Below, piece by piece: positions 49,520 through 62,031 of a stretch of 64,000 nucleotides of DNA. Source of the stretch: Pegea sp. RAD2-039. Its lineage: Eukaryota > Chordata > Thaliacea > Salpida > Salpidae. The notes below the pieces were generated by a model. That model had not been told where the DNA came from. It saw nothing but the letters and a program-made list of their open reading frames with translations, and did not search any database. The stretch covers positions 1 to 64,000 of the forward strand of contig JAQGEQ010000380.1 of the NCBI GenBank assembly GCA_034620365.1, given 5' to 3'. A program made the translations under genes and the position numbers. Within the stretch, counting starts at the first letter, position 1. Each line of letters begins with the position of its first letter.

Positions 49520-51670
49520 AAGATGTTTAACAAATTTTTTGGAAACTACTTTTGAGATCTAAATCAAAAAACTTAGATAAGTAAAAAAATTTATAATTCA
49601 TCATTATTTAACAAAGGTTTTTTAGAAAATAAAAAAACAAAATTTCATAAAAGTCTTTATAAATAGTGATTAATTATAAAAAAAAGTATTTAATTTTTTA
49701 AATAATGATAATTTTCAATAAATTTTAATTCTACAAACTAACATAAATTATTTAAATTTAAACAAATCATTTCAGATATATATATAAATTATATATGTAT
49801 AAAAACTAACTTAAGCATCAAAATATTTAAATAAAGTTTACAATAATTAAAACAAAATGATTGATTCAAAATAAAATAACTACAAATTATTTTTTACTGC
49901 AAATAAAAATATATTTAGGACCATACAAAAATTGTATCAAAAAAAAATAGAATAAAAAAATTATTTTTACATTACTTTTCTAAATTAAAACAAAAGTAAA
50001 TGAAAATAAAACTGAACTAAAATAACAATTTATGACAAATTTCTTCAACAAGTTTTGTTGAATTAACAAAAATTATGTTTCGAAAATGTAAATATTCAAT
50101 AAAATCCGAATATTTCACGAAAAACAACAGAAAAAAATATTTAATTAGTTTTATTAAATAAATAAATACAAAATTAAATATTATTGCAAAAATTAAAAAA
50201 CATATTTCAATTAAAGTGATTTAACTAAATATTTATAAAATTAACCGTAGAAATGGTGTGTAGTAACCTTGAAAAGAAAGCTAAAGTTGGCTTTTAAAGA
50301 TATAACTTTAGAAAATTTAGTTATAATGAAAGTTATTCTGTAAAAGTTACTTAAATACATACTTTCTGATTTAGAAAACTAGAATAATCTGATATTTCGA
50401 TTAAAACAGTCTTATTATCCATAAAATTTTAGCACTAAACTGAGAACTGCTTTTAGCTAATTCATAAAGGAAAATTTAATTTAAATAAAATTTGCTGAAA
50501 ATATATTTCTGTAACAACGTTATATTGATAGAAAAGATACTGCTAAAGTTTATATATTTGCTTACGCTAAAAAACTTCGGGAAGATTTAGAATCTAAAGC
50601 AGTTTGTCTGTCAAGATCAAAATTGTCAACGATTTCTTATAGAATTTAAAAACCTTTTATGTGAATGAAAATTTTTGATGAAAAGGATATTAAAAAATAG
50701 TTTAAACTTCATTTACTTTATTTTAAATAAATCTCAATTTTTTTGTTTTTTTAGTAATTTAGTCTATAATTATTTTTCAAAACTTTAAATTTAGTTAGTT
50801 TTTGTATTATTCTTTTGTAAAAAGGAAATAGAAGCACAAGAGTCTTTAGCTTCTTTTATCAAGAAATCTCAAACAATCTTGGTTTTCTTACAAGAGGAAA
50901 TTTACAATTTTTTTACGACATTTAAATCTGCTTAATTAGAATTTTTTCAACCGTAAAGTTAATTATTTCAAACCAAAGTTTTTATTGGAGTAGAAATTAC
51001 TTATTCAATTATATCAACGTTTATTTGAAATAATATTTGATTTAAGAAGAAATTATGTAAAAAGTCAACAAGAATTTTAGTATTTGCCAATAAATCAATA
51101 GCTTGAATCTAACATAACCTAGATTTCTAAGATGAAATTTAAATGAACAATTTGAAATTTTTACAAGAGTTTTTTACTAATTTCATTTTGAAATTTTACG
51201 ATAATTAGAACAAAGAATTTGATGATAAAATTCAGCTAACTGAAAATTCTAAGAATTCGTATAAAAAAAAGATTTAAGCAATTAGGTTAACCTAAAAACT
51301 CGCAAAAATGATTTTATACTTTATAAACCATTCATAAAAATCTAAACAAGCTAATGATTAGCTAAAGAAGCAAAAGGTAAACTTTGTTAATATATTTTAT
51401 AGATTATTAGTAAATTATTATTTTTTAATTTGTGTTTTTAAACACTTAGTTAATGAGTACCACGACAAAAACCTAAAAGTTAAAATAGTTAATTACTTAG
51501 TGATTTAAGAGGCTTGAGAAGTTCTGTGATGAACAGCTTGCAGTCTGCTCGGATTGAGTATAATTTATTATTAAAATATTTTTCGTAAAAAAAAATTTAA
51601 TTTCTGATATTATTTTAGATATCTAAAGTAGTTTTTTATAAGAAAACTGTAAATTAATAGAAGAATTTCA
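49520..51670. other. intergenic, AT-rich
   Basis: About 2.1 kb between divergent TTC8 (-) and the carboxylesterase (+), presumably containing both promoters. No genes or clear repeats recognised; long A and T runs throughout. Confidence 0.5.
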
Positions 51671-51675
51671 AAGCA

Positions 51676-54674
51676 ATGAATTCGAAGGAAGCTATTGTTT
51701 TAGGATTTTTATCTGTAGGAGCAATCTTGTGTATAGTGTTACCAATTACGCTTGTTTATCAGACAAATTCTCCTAAACTCGTCCATGTGGTCGGTCAGTT
51801 AGTTTTTAATCTCAACTTTACCTTTTAGGATTCTCACTTTTAAAGTTTTTATTTTATGTGATATGAAGTATAAACTTTATTTTGTTCGTTTACATATCGA
51901 CTAGAGGTCAAGGTCAAATGAAACAATATTTACTAAATCTTGTAAAACATTGTTTGTTTTAAATCAAAAAAAGTTTTTTTGTATGCATAAGATACTTTTT
52001 CACTATAAAATTATATATTTAAATACTAATTAGATTAAATACTAAAGAAAGTATTTGTAAAACGTAGGAGATCAGTTATCAGTAAACAACTTCGATTTAT
52101 AAGATTTAAAACAATTCCAGTTATTTGAGAATTTTATTTCTAAATCCAATTTTAAATAAATTTTTAACACAAATTAAAACATGAATTGAAATTTTGTTTT
52201 TTCAAATAGTAAATGAAGGTAATTTAGTTGGAATAACAACTAAAGAGTCAGCAGCTTTTCTTGGAGTTCCTTTTTCTCAGCCTCCAATCAATGATTTGAG
52301 GTGGAAACGTCCTTTGAATCCTAGACCATACTCTAGTAACTATTGGGATGCAAGCTACCTGAGACCAGGTTGTGACCAGATATGCAATCAGCCCGCTTCT
52401 GACTACTCGTGCCCTGAAAAGGTAATTTAAGAAATAGAAAAACTTTAAAGTATCTCACCCTTCAAATAGACAAGCGAAGATTGTTTGTATTTGAACATCT
52501 GGGTGCCTAGAAAATATTTGAAGCTTATTGAGAGTAATGATGTTGTCAATGAAACTCACTACAAAATAGATGAAGATCGCTTTTCCGATGAAATTTCTAA
52601 ATTGCCTGTCTTAGTTTGGTTTTATGGGGGGAATTTTCGTAATGGGGCTGGTTCATGTACCATTTACGATGGCCGATTTATGGCGGACAAAGGAGATGTT
52701 GTGGTTGTGACAACTAATTATCGGTAAGCTCGAAATTGGTCGAATTTTAGAAATATTTTTTAGAAAGTAAAAAGTTTGTTTTTATCAAAAAGAGTTTCTC
52801 AATTGGGTTTTCTTGCATTTGGCACTGATGGGGAGGAATCAGTTGGAAATTTTGGAATTTACGATCAAATTAAAACTTTAGAATGGATCAAAAATAATAT
52901 CCACGCCTTTGGTGGGGATGCAGGCAAAGTAAAAATATAAATTTCACAAAATCAAAACTTCAGTGATTAAACAATTAAGAAAACTTTGAAAAGGTGACTA
53001 TATTTGGGCAAAGCGCCGGTGCTGAATCGATTGCTATTCATTTAACTTCAACAAAATCTGATGAATATTTTCATAAAGCAATTTTACAAAGTAATCCGTT
53101 TGGTTTACCTTTTCGTACATTAGACGATTCTAGAAAGTTGGGGGATATATTTGCCTCAGAGCTTAACTGTACAAGTATGAGCTGCATGAGGAAAAAGTAA
53201 ACAAATTTATTTACATCAATAATTGAAATTTAATTTTAACAGAAATTATTAAATAACTTATTTCTAAGCTAGATTTTACGATAAACAATTTAAACTTTTA
53301 TTTATTTTGAATATGGTTATTTAATTTATTGTAATGAAACCCAAAACTTTTTTTAAATGTTTAAAAATATTTTCAGGTCATTAATGGAATTAGAAGCTGC
53401 TTACAATTCGACATTATTGAAAATTACTGATGCCAATAAATTAATGCTTCTGTTTCAACCGTGGGGACCGATAATTGACAACGTATTGTTGTTTGATCAA
53501 CCAATCAATCTTTTTAGACAAGTTTGTTTTTATTTGTTCGTGTCTAATCTTATGGAAAAAAAATAAAAGTTATTTAATCAATCTTTTATTGTAGAATAAA
53601 CAGACCAAATTTACATCTTTTTAATATATTATTTATTGTATACTGATGCCATCACACAAGTTCTTTTATAGAAACGTCAGCAACCTAAACCTGTAATAAT
53701 GGGTTCCACAATCGACGAAGGAATGATTTTCTTAGCCGAAGCATTCCCGGAACCAATGAATGAAAAAACATACAGAGCGCTTGTCAACGCTGTTTTCAAA
53801 CGTGAACAAGCCTCAAAGGTCTTAACAGAATTTCCACCGGTGAATATCACTTTTATATTACTTTGTTCTACAATTCGATGTAATCAAATAGTGTGGCACA
53901 CCAAATTGCGACAATAGGATTGTTTTATCACCAGCTGTAACTCGTTATGTCTTTTTCTGTCCTCAACGCTTGGCATTATTTAATGGTACTACTTCTCAAC
54001 AATGGCTTTATGTGTTTAATCAAACTTGGTCATTTAAGGTAACGCAGTTTACTCTTATTTGAAATAGTATTTTCTATTATTATTATTTTAATTAGGAACT
54101 TTGGGAAGAAGAAATGTGTTATGACCGAGTCTGCCATGCAGCTGAAATAGCATATTTATTTGGAGTTGAAAGCTTGACAGAGTTTCAGTTTACTTATAAT
54201 GAAGAACAGCTTTCTTCTCGCTTGATAAAATATTGGAGTAATTTTGCCAAATATTCTAATCCCAACGGAAATCCTTCTGAACAGGTAAATTATAAAGTTT
54301 TCAAACCACTTTTTTAGTTTATTTATATGAATTTTAAATAGAGAAGATAATAAACTAACACTTAATGCTCATTCTATAATGCATAGAAAACGTGTTAAGT
54401 AAGAAAATGAATTAATAAATGTATAATTTGCATAGAAATTTAGTTGCACTTGATAATAATTAAAACAATCATCTGTAAACTAATCTTTTTAATTTTACAG
54501 ATCAGTGTTTCAAGTGAATGGCCAAACTTTAAATTTTCTGAAAAAGCTCACGATTATACAGCAAAGCAGCTGAATGGCGATGGAGATTTTTTAATGCAAA
54601 ACCCATTTAGTGAAGAATGTATGTTTTGGGATGAGCTTGATGCATACACTGAACATTATTTCTACTTTCACTAA
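51676..54674 (+). CDS. membrane-anchored carboxylesterase / cholinesterase-like protein
   Basis: Exon 1 (51676 to about 51792) encodes MNSKEAIVLGFLSVGAILC..., a single N-terminal transmembrane segment without a cleavage site, so probably a type II protein with a lumenal or extracellular esterase. The alpha/beta-hydrolase body follows in about nine exons: FLGVPFSQPP, EDCLYLNIWVP, LVWFYGGNF (oxyanion region), GNFGIYDQIKTLEWIKNNI, nucleophile elbow FGQSAGAES (52994 exon), GSTIDEG (acid Glu) and CHAAEIAYLFG (His). The complete Ser-Glu-His triad means it should be catalytic, unlike neuroligins and glutactins. The C-terminal exon (about 54501-54674) ends near DELDAYTEHYFYFH. Substrate is unknown; candidates are xenobiotic or juvenile-hormone-like esters, or choline esters. 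The exon at about 53914-54039 was placed by frame continuity (PQRLALFNGTT). Confidence 0.88.
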
Positions 54675-54679
54675 TGATG

Positions 54680-55755
54680 TTCATTTTTTCGTCTATCAAT
54701 TATATAACCTAATTTTCATCAATCGACTTTTTATGTAGTTGTAGAAGTGGTATAACAGCTATAAAATAAGTTTTATTAAACTTTAAGGGATAAGTTTTGA
54801 ATTTTTGCAAATAAAAAAAAAATTGAACAATAGACTTTTCTGAAATTTATTTTCAAAAAGTCAAATTAAATATTTTAGTTAGATTTCAAAATCAGGTTTG
54901 TCACTATTTAGTTTTCGTAGCTACATTTAAGTTCTTTTTTCTTTGTTATAAATATAGAAATTATTCGATTTTATTATTTTGTTTTTTGCCTTTTTTAAAA
55001 ATTTAATTATCTCATGTTAAATCACGCTGGAAAAACTATTTAACTAGCTTTAAGTTTTTTGATGAAATGAAAACATTTAGTTGAAGTTTTATGCAGACCA
55101 AACTTGAATTTACAGATATTTTGTTCAGCTAATTTTTTGAACTTATTATTATATGACAATATTAAAACGATTCTATTTCTTTATTTGACTAGTCAGTGTA
55201 AAACCTTGTTGAGATTTTAGCTTGAAAAATAACTATAAGTTCGTCAGTATTTAACATTTTAATGTCTTATTAGTTTTTCTAATGTATTTTATGATATTAT
55301 TCTATTTCTAATTTCTATTTTTTAAACTTTGAAGAATAAAATCTGTTTTTTTACATAATTTATCTGTAAATTTTGATTACTTAATGCTATTTTTATTTGG
55401 TTAATTTAATACTTTAACTCTCATTACAAAAAAAGCTTTTATTTAGGAATCATTCATAGAATTAAAAAAATAATTTAGAATTTATAAGAGATAGAGAAAA
55501 CAGATATTATTTATTAGCTTTTTTCACAATTTTATATTATTTTTTCTCTTTTAATGATTCCTTCTAATTTAATAATTTTAAAATTAGTTAGTCTTTAAAG
55601 TTGTTTATTATGGTAAACTGTTAAAATTTACTTTAATAATTAGAAAGCTAAATATTTCAAATAAATTATTTTAGTTTTCAAATTTAACTTCTTGTTGATT
55701 TTTATGTTAGTTTCAGATATTTATTTGTAGAAATTATCAATTATTTATATAGTAA
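54680..55755. other. intergenic, AT-rich
   Basis: About 1.1 kb of T/A-rich sequence before the RRM-Tudor gene. No features recognised. Confidence 0.5.
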
Positions 55756-55761
55756 AAAGAT

Positions 55762-58371
55762 ATGGAAAATCTTTCACTTTCTAATTGGAATCCTATGAAA
55801 GAGGATTATATGTCTCAAATTTCTGCTGAAGATTCTGATTTTGAACCAAATAAATTATATGTTGTTGGAATACATCCAAATTTAACAACAAATGCTGTCA
55901 AAAATATCTTTGACTCCTATGCAAAAGTAGTGCATGCAATCACATTCCCATCTAAAAGTTCTAATGGTGGTAAGTTTGGTTTTTTTACTTTTGAAACAAA
56001 AGAAGAAGCCTTAAAGGCTTTACGTGGAGTTAATAGACAGACCCTTGGAAGGTTTCAATTCCGAATCGAATTCGCTAAAAATAGAAAGTCTAGAAAAATT
56101 AATTCTTCAGAAAACGTTTTTTATAAAAATGTTTTGAAAACTTTAGAAGAGAATTCATTTGTTGGTGATGATTTAGATAATCTTGTGGCAGATTTGAACA
56201 AATCTTGTCTTACAGAAGATTTGAAGTTAGAGTTTAGAAATATTAACAGCAAAAAGATAAAAAATGATGGCCAACTTGAAGCTGGTGATGCTACAAAAGC
56301 TATGAATAGAAAAGAAAGTTTGAAAGTAAAATCTTGTGATGATAAACTGCCTGAAGGCTTTAAAAGTAATTCATTCCCTTTTCAAATATCTCAATTAGAT
56401 GAAGCAGATTTCTTTGTAAATTTAGATGATTCAATAATAAAAGAGTTTAAAAACCTGAATGTAGGAGATAGATGTAGCAATATTCAGAGTTTTTCAGAAA
56501 CATTTTTCATTCCAAACTCTATACTTGAAGTTTTAGTTGTTGCATTTGAAAAGCAAACCAAAAAACTTATGATAAAAAGCAACGAACAAAAAGATTGTCG
56601 AACTATAGGTGACATGGAAAAGTTTTTAGCTGAGCAATTATCAATAAATGATCAGTCCATGAAATCAGATGATATATTTGTTGGTAGTTTGTATGTTTGC
56701 TTTGATTTACAAGAAAAGTATTCCTATAGAAGAGTTTTAATAGAAAATATTCTGAGTACAACAGAATTTAATATATTTTATATTGATTATGGTTATGTTG
56801 GAAAATGTTCACTTAATCAGCTTCGTCCTTGGAAAAAAGCATTTGCTTCTGCACCGCCTTTATCTATAAAATGTATTCTTGAGTTGAATGGTGAATCTTG
56901 TGAATGGAGCTCTACAACTACTGAATTTATTCATGAATGGGTGAAAGAAAGCAATTATCTAGTGAAAGCAAAAATATGCAAATTAGATGGTGATTGTGCA
57001 CATGTTGAATTATTTAAAGAAGATGATATGTCACTTGTTGATGCTTTAAGCAGTTTCATATGTGGTGGTGAAACTAGTCTGCCCCAAGTAGTGTTACCCT
57101 CAACAGTTTTTACAATCACAATATCACATGTTGAATGTCCTCAAAATTTCTGGTTTCAATTGGTTGATGCCGACTTCAGCTCACTGTATTGTCAACAAAT
57201 ATCTTTAAAAGAAGATTTCGATGCTGCACATAACTTTAAAAGATCAAAAAATCCAAAATTAAATAAATTTTATGTAGCCAAGCGATATGAAGATGGCATG
57301 TGGTATCGTATACGTCTAGTAAAAGCAGAAAGCGACAAAGCCACTGTTCTTTGCTTAGATTATGGAAACACTTTTCAAACAAAGTTAGAAAATCTGTTCT
57401 TGTTACCAGATAAATATAAAAAGTTACCGATAAGAGCAATTAATGCGGCATTGGAAGGTTGTCAACTAGCTTCTGATGCAAATGTGGTTCAAGTTATGAG
57501 ACAGCAACAAAACAAACCTTTGTTGTGTAAAGTTGTTGATAATCAGGCTTTTTACTCTCTCCACAAAAAACTGTTGATAGTTTATTTGAATAATGACAAA
57601 AAGCTTACTTTAAATTCGCTTCTTTTAAATATGTTATCCAATCAAAAGGCAGTAAGTTCATATGATAATGATCTAACAGCTGATTCTTTATTACAAACCA
57701 AAACTTCACCAATAAAAAATAATTTTGACTCCAATAACTCATCTTTATACCATCTTCACGATAATGTTTTCAACCAAACTTCTGCAAAAAATTTCCAACA
57801 GTTAGATGTGCCTCTTAACCAGATCTTAAAAGTAAAAATTAGTAATTTTACTAGCGCTGGATTCTTTGATTGTCATATAGTAAATAAATTTATGAAGCAA
57901 AACTCAAATCTTTTTCATAATCAGTATAAATGTATGAATCATCAGATGTTGGCCAATTTTACAGCTGAAACGCCCTGCGCCGTCTTTCATGATGTTTCTT
58001 CAACTTGGCAACGGGCTTTTGTAGTAACAAAGCTCTCTGAAAATGTCAAGATTACTTTTATTGATATTGGCACTAGTGCACGAGTCAATATTGATCAGTT
58101 ATTTCAGTTACCCACTCAATTTGCTTCACCTTATCCACCTATTACAGTTGAATTAGCAGATGCAGAAGCAGTTTCTGGTTCATGGGGTCCAAGCTTTATC
58201 CCAGTTTGCCAATTTTTTGAGTCTAAAATATTGACTGGTGTCTTTGTTGGTAGAAACTCACAAAATATTTTACAAATAAAGCTACCTGATGTTTTGAATC
58301 GTTTAATTATTGAAGGATTTGGTCTTTACAGTATTAATAAATGTAATTATCAACAAGAAGTAGATAAATGA
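55762..58371 (+). CDS. RRM and triple-Tudor domain protein (TDRD-like), intronless
   Basis: 869-residue frame without introns. The RRM at about residues 31-109 has RNP2 (LYVVGI) and RNP1 (KFGFFTF). A Ser/Asn-rich linker follows. Three extended Tudor (SN-like) domains come next: about 255-390 (core FYIDYGYVGKCSLNQL), about 435-580 (LCLDYGNTFQTKLENLFLLP) and about 690-840 (ITFIDIGTSARVNIDQLFQLP). The first two keep the D-Y-G of the aromatic cage. The third has D-I-G, so may not bind dimethyl-arginine. RRM plus Tudor recalls TDRD10, but that protein has one Tudor; three make it closer to TDRD1/RNF17-type germline scaffolds. The likely role is binding methylated Piwi or other RNP proteins in germ granules. 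The absence of introns over 2.6 kb is remarkable beside the ten-exon esterase upstream. Confidence 0.88.
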   Translation: MENLSLSNWNPMKEDYMSQISAEDSDFEPNKLYVVGIHPNLTTNAVKNIFDSYAKVVHAITFPSKSSNGGKFGFFTFETKEEALKALRGVNRQTLGRFQFRIEFAKNRKSRKINSSENVFYKNVLKTLEENSFVGDDLDNLVADLNKSCLTEDLKLEFRNINSKKIKNDGQLEAGDATKAMNRKESLKVKSCDDKLPEGFKSNSFPFQISQLDEADFFVNLDDSIIKEFKNLNVGDRCSNIQSFSETFFIPNSILEVLVVAFEKQTKKLMIKSNEQKDCRTIGDMEKFLAEQLSINDQSMKSDDIFVGSLYVCFDLQEKYSYRRVLIENILSTTEFNIFYIDYGYVGKCSLNQLRPWKKAFASAPPLSIKCILELNGESCEWSSTTTEFIHEWVKESNYLVKAKICKLDGDCAHVELFKEDDMSLVDALSSFICGGETSLPQVVLPSTVFTITISHVECPQNFWFQLVDADFSSLYCQQISLKEDFDAAHNFKRSKNPKLNKFYVAKRYEDGMWYRIRLVKAESDKATVLCLDYGNTFQTKLENLFLLPDKYKKLPIRAINAALEGCQLASDANVVQVMRQQQNKPLLCKVVDNQAFYSLHKKLLIVYLNNDKKLTLNSLLLNMLSNQKAVSSYDNDLTADSLLQTKTSPIKNNFDSNNSSLYHLHDNVFNQTSAKNFQQLDVPLNQILKVKISNFTSAGFFDCHIVNKFMKQNSNLFHNQYKCMNHQMLANFTAETPCAVFHDVSSTWQRAFVVTKLSENVKITFIDIGTSARVNIDQLFQLPTQFASPYPPITVELADAEAVSGSWGPSFIPVCQFFESKILTGVFVGRNSQNILQIKLPDVLNRLIIEGFGLYSINKCNYQQEVDK

Positions 58372-58379
58372 GAGTTTGA

Positions 58380-61190
58380 TAATCTCAACTTACATTTTGT
58401 TTGACTTTCAAATTGTTTAGTTCATTCTTTTCTATCTGTATATATTTTCTTTGGCGAACTTCAAATTTGTTTTTCGTATATTCAATTCATTAAAAATCAT
58501 TCGAAATGGTCAACATTCGGTGAATAAAAACTGCACATTTCCAGTTATTTTGATTTTTTCAATATTAATTGTTACGAATGAATTGTCAAATAAACTTATA
58601 GTAAAATGTATCACCAAATGTTTAAATTTTTTACGAGCTTTTAATGATTTAATTTGGAGTTACCACTTCTTAGATAAAAAAACTCTTTTTCGTATATGCT
58701 GAAGTTCATTTACTAAAGTTAAAATTTTATAGCTTTCACAAATCTTCTAAAACTTCACTATAAATAAGAGACTTCGTTTTTTGCTTTTTATAATTATAAG
58801 AATTATCTTTTCCATATCGTTTAAACTAATTAAACGTATTTACTAAATGTTGAGTCTTTTAACTGATAAAATAATTTGGAAAAGTAACGTAATAAGTCAT
58901 GGTCACTTTCAGCTATATTTATGCCTAGTAGACCAAGTTACAAATGACTTCTACTAAATCATGAAAATAAATAAAAAAATTTAAATGCAGAAAGGAAAAT
59001 AGTGCAATAAAAAAGTACAAAAATGTACGAAAAGGCAACAGCATAAAATTTATTTGTTCTTTGGCAGGTTTGTAACTAAGTAAGCTAATGCGCGACAGAC
59101 ACACCAGTTCATATTTTCCAACAGCGTGATAGAGATTTCTTGTTGACCGTGGAACCCTTACCTTCTTTAACCTGCAGCATTAGTTCTCCCTTTGCTCACG
59201 AAAGATGTTGATAAAACTTCTTAGATCTACAGCACGATTTGCTGCATCTGAGACAGCTGAAATTGTTGTATACCCAGCTGTTTCAAAAAGGATTTTAGTG
59301 GATCTTTTTGTACCCTCTTTCTAGAGAACAATTATTTCATTTTGTAGATAAATTCTGTTTTTTTTTTCTGATAAAACATTATTTCCGTTGTCGACCGACC
59401 CAACAAAGTCTGTATTTTGTAAGTGTGGTTTTGACTCTAGGCAACTTATCAAGTTCAGTGACATTAGAGATGAAACCTCACTATTTGATGCAGAGGTAGT
59501 GTTGATGAAAAGGTCAAGAAGCTGTTAGTAATAATTATATATGACCTAAAGCTCGGCTTTGTACAGAATTGTAGTCTAGTAGAATAGTGTAAACATCATA
59601 ATACTACTTATAGTTCAATATCGTACTTGTATACTACTTACTCAAATAAAATTAGACTTCTTATCTTGCTAAAAACACCCTTTTGGATTAAACAATTTTT
59701 GATTCATTCTAAAAACGTTATCTTTTTTCAGAGTATAATTAGATATATTAAATTGCTAATAGCAATAAAACACAAGTTACAAATAAAATTTATAAAAATG
59801 TTTAATAATTGAATTCAAATTTCTTGCTTTATTTCATTTTAAATAATTCCTAGTTTATCTGTTGTAAATAATTTAGTGACTTGCACTTTTCAATCTTCTT
59901 TAATATCGACCAATTTTTCTTCTGAATCGTAAATTCGTGTTCTTGTTACTAGTTAATGACTTTAATTTGGTTTTGTTAATTTAGTAGTTTTTCTGTCTTT
60001 AAATTGTATTATTATTCAGAATTTCTTATTTATCTAAATACTTTTATTACCTTTGTTCAAATCATTGGAATATTTACAAATATATTTCACCATTTTATTA
60101 TCATAATTTTAAATCTTAATTCAGTTTTATCTTTATTATTTTATTTTGCTTTAAAATTTCAGCTACAAATTATCATTTTCAAATTTTCACTGACCTAATC
60201 ATACAAAATAATTTAGTAGTATTTTTTGCTTTTATTTTTATAAATTGCTTACTTTTTATTATAAATTTGTTGTATTTATAAAATTAATTCTTTTAAGATT
60301 TTTATAATTTTTCTGTACTTTAATAAAAATATAAAAAAATTTTATTGGAAATTCGTTAGTTTTGATTTTTTTATATCTCTATATTTGTTCAAATGTCATT
60401 TTGTTGATAATTTTCATTTTTAGGTTTTGATTTCTATTTTATATTTTTTTCTTTTTCAGTTATTTTATTCATATCTATTAAACTTGGTAGTTTCTTTGTT
60501 ATAAATTTTAGATTTTTTATTTAAATTTTTTATGAATTTTTTTTATTCATAAAATTTTATGGTTTTTTTTTTAGAAAATTAAAAAATTGTTATTGTAATT
60601 ATATTTGTTCTTATATTGAATGCATTTTTATCATGTTATTTACTTATTTAATTTAAATATTTTAAATTTAGTTAATTTATTGATATACAATTTTTAACAA
60701 GTTTTTTAATCTATCGTTTATAAAAATTTACTTTTTAATAAAAATAGTTTTTTTATTTCTAAGCTGGTATAAATATTTTAATACCCAATCAATAGAAGTT
60801 AGAATTTCAACTTTCAATTGTATATAAGTTTAGATTATTTTAAAAGAGAATTTTTATAAAAGTCTTATTTCACTTTTTCTGTTTATTATTGTTTTAGTAA
60901 AATTGTTTTAGTTTCTTGAAAATAATTTTAATAATTCTTTTGTCCAGCTTTAAAAAAGTTGGGAATATTTTTGTTTAGTATTTTATAAATATGTTATTTT
61001 TGTTATCTTAAAGATTATTATATTTCTTTTATGAATAATAAAAATTTCATATATTCATTTTTATGAAAATATAAGATTTATATTAAAGATTTATATTTTA
61101 TGAATTAGTTGGTAAACTATTTTTAGTTCTGCTTTTGAATTAATTTCATTTTCTATTTAATAATCAAACTTTTAATATTTTAGGATATAC
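58380..61190. other. intergenic; one compositionally distinct island
   Basis: About 2.8 kb. Mostly extreme AT sequence, especially 59.6-61.2 kb, where Phe/Ile/Tyr-rich frames are compositional artefacts. The part at about 59060-59520 is less AT-biased and contains codon-like text in broken frames (for example STDPTKSVFCKCGFDSRQL on plus). I could not assign it; a decayed gene or transposon is possible. A pyrimidine-AG motif (aatattttag) ends 20 bp before the PSMB7 ATG. Confidence 0.5.
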
Positions 61191-61200
61191 AAGTTCAAAT

Positions 61201-62031
61201 ATGGCTACTACTATATCCTGTGTAGAATTACCTGAAGGAGGATTTTCTTTTGATAATTGCATGAGAAATACAATGTTTGAAAAGATGGGGCATATAGCCC
61301 CAAAATTTCGCAAGACTGGTACAACAATTGTTGGTTTAATTTATGAAGATGGGGTAATACTTGGTGCTGATACTAGAGCTACTGAAGATACAATTGTTGC
61401 TGATAAAAATTGTACTAAAATTCATTACATTTCACCAAATATATACTGTTGTGGTGCTGGGACTGCTGCTGATACTGAAATGACAACTCAAATGATATCC
61501 TCAAATTTAGAGTTACATCGATATACTACAGGTCGACCAAGTAGAGTTTGTACAGCAAATCGTATGTTAAAGCAATATTTGTATCGACATCAAGGATATA
61601 TTAGTGCTGCTTTAGTGCTAGGTGGTGTAGATTGTGATGGTCCTCATTTATATAGTATCCATCCACATGGTTCCACTGATAAGTTACCTTATGTTACAAT
61701 GGGCTCTGGTTCACTTGCTGCTATGTCGGTTTTTGAAAGCCGTTTCAAGTGTAATATGAAAAAAGCTGATGCAATGAAACTAGTCCGTGATGCTGTAGCT
61801 GCTGGTATCTTTAATGATTTGGGTTCTGGTTCTAATGTTGATTTATGCATCATTAATTCAAAAAGTGAAGTAGAATATCTTCGTACTTATGATGAAGCTA
61901 ACAAAAAAGGTCAACGTCAAGGCAACTATAGTATGAAAGCTGGGAGCACTAATGTCTTGACAAAATCTGTCAAGAAAATTGATTATAAGATTGTATCTGA
62001 AGAGGTTCATGAAGCTATGGATACATCTTAA
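61201..62031 (+). CDS. PSMB7: proteasome subunit beta type-7 (beta2, trypsin-like), intronless
   Basis: 276-residue frame, ATG 61201 to TAA 62031. A propeptide of 40 residues ends RKTG, followed by the catalytic N-terminal threonine ([11 protein letters not shown]), generated by autocleavage after Gly40. Conserved GADTRAT (Asp17 region), [32 protein letters not shown] (written here only as landmarks: [12 protein letters not shown]), [36 protein letters not shown] and [11 protein letters not shown] are all present. The C-terminal tail that wraps beta3 ends MDTS as in vertebrates. All family residues for trypsin-like activity appear intact. The vertebrate gene has eight exons and this has none, so it is either a retrocopy that replaced the parent or an intron-loss allele. 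LRRC47 follows 244 bp downstream on the same strand. Confidence 0.97.
   Translation: MATTISCVELPEGGFSFDNCMRNTMFEKMGHIAPKFRKTGTTIVGLIYEDGVILGADTRATEDTIVADKNCTKIHYISPNIYCCGAGTAADTEMTTQMISSNLELHRYTTGRPSRVCTANRMLKQYLYRHQGYISAALVLGGVDCDGPHLYSIHPHGSTDKLPYVTMGSGSLAAMSVFESRFKCNMKKADAMKLVRDAVAAGIFNDLGSGSNVDLCIINSKSEVEYLRTYDEANKKGQRQGNYSMKAGSTNVLTKSVKKIDYKIVSEEVHEAMDTS

Noticed and set aside
58451-58702. Possible small gene after the RRM-Tudor gene
   Set aside because: Begins at a non-ATG codon and lies in AT-rich 3' flank; no recognisable domain.
59627-60198. Hydrophobic small frames (59627-59812, 60004-60198)
   Set aside because: Ile/Phe/Leu content follows from the A/T composition; adjacent sequence gives similar frames in all phases.
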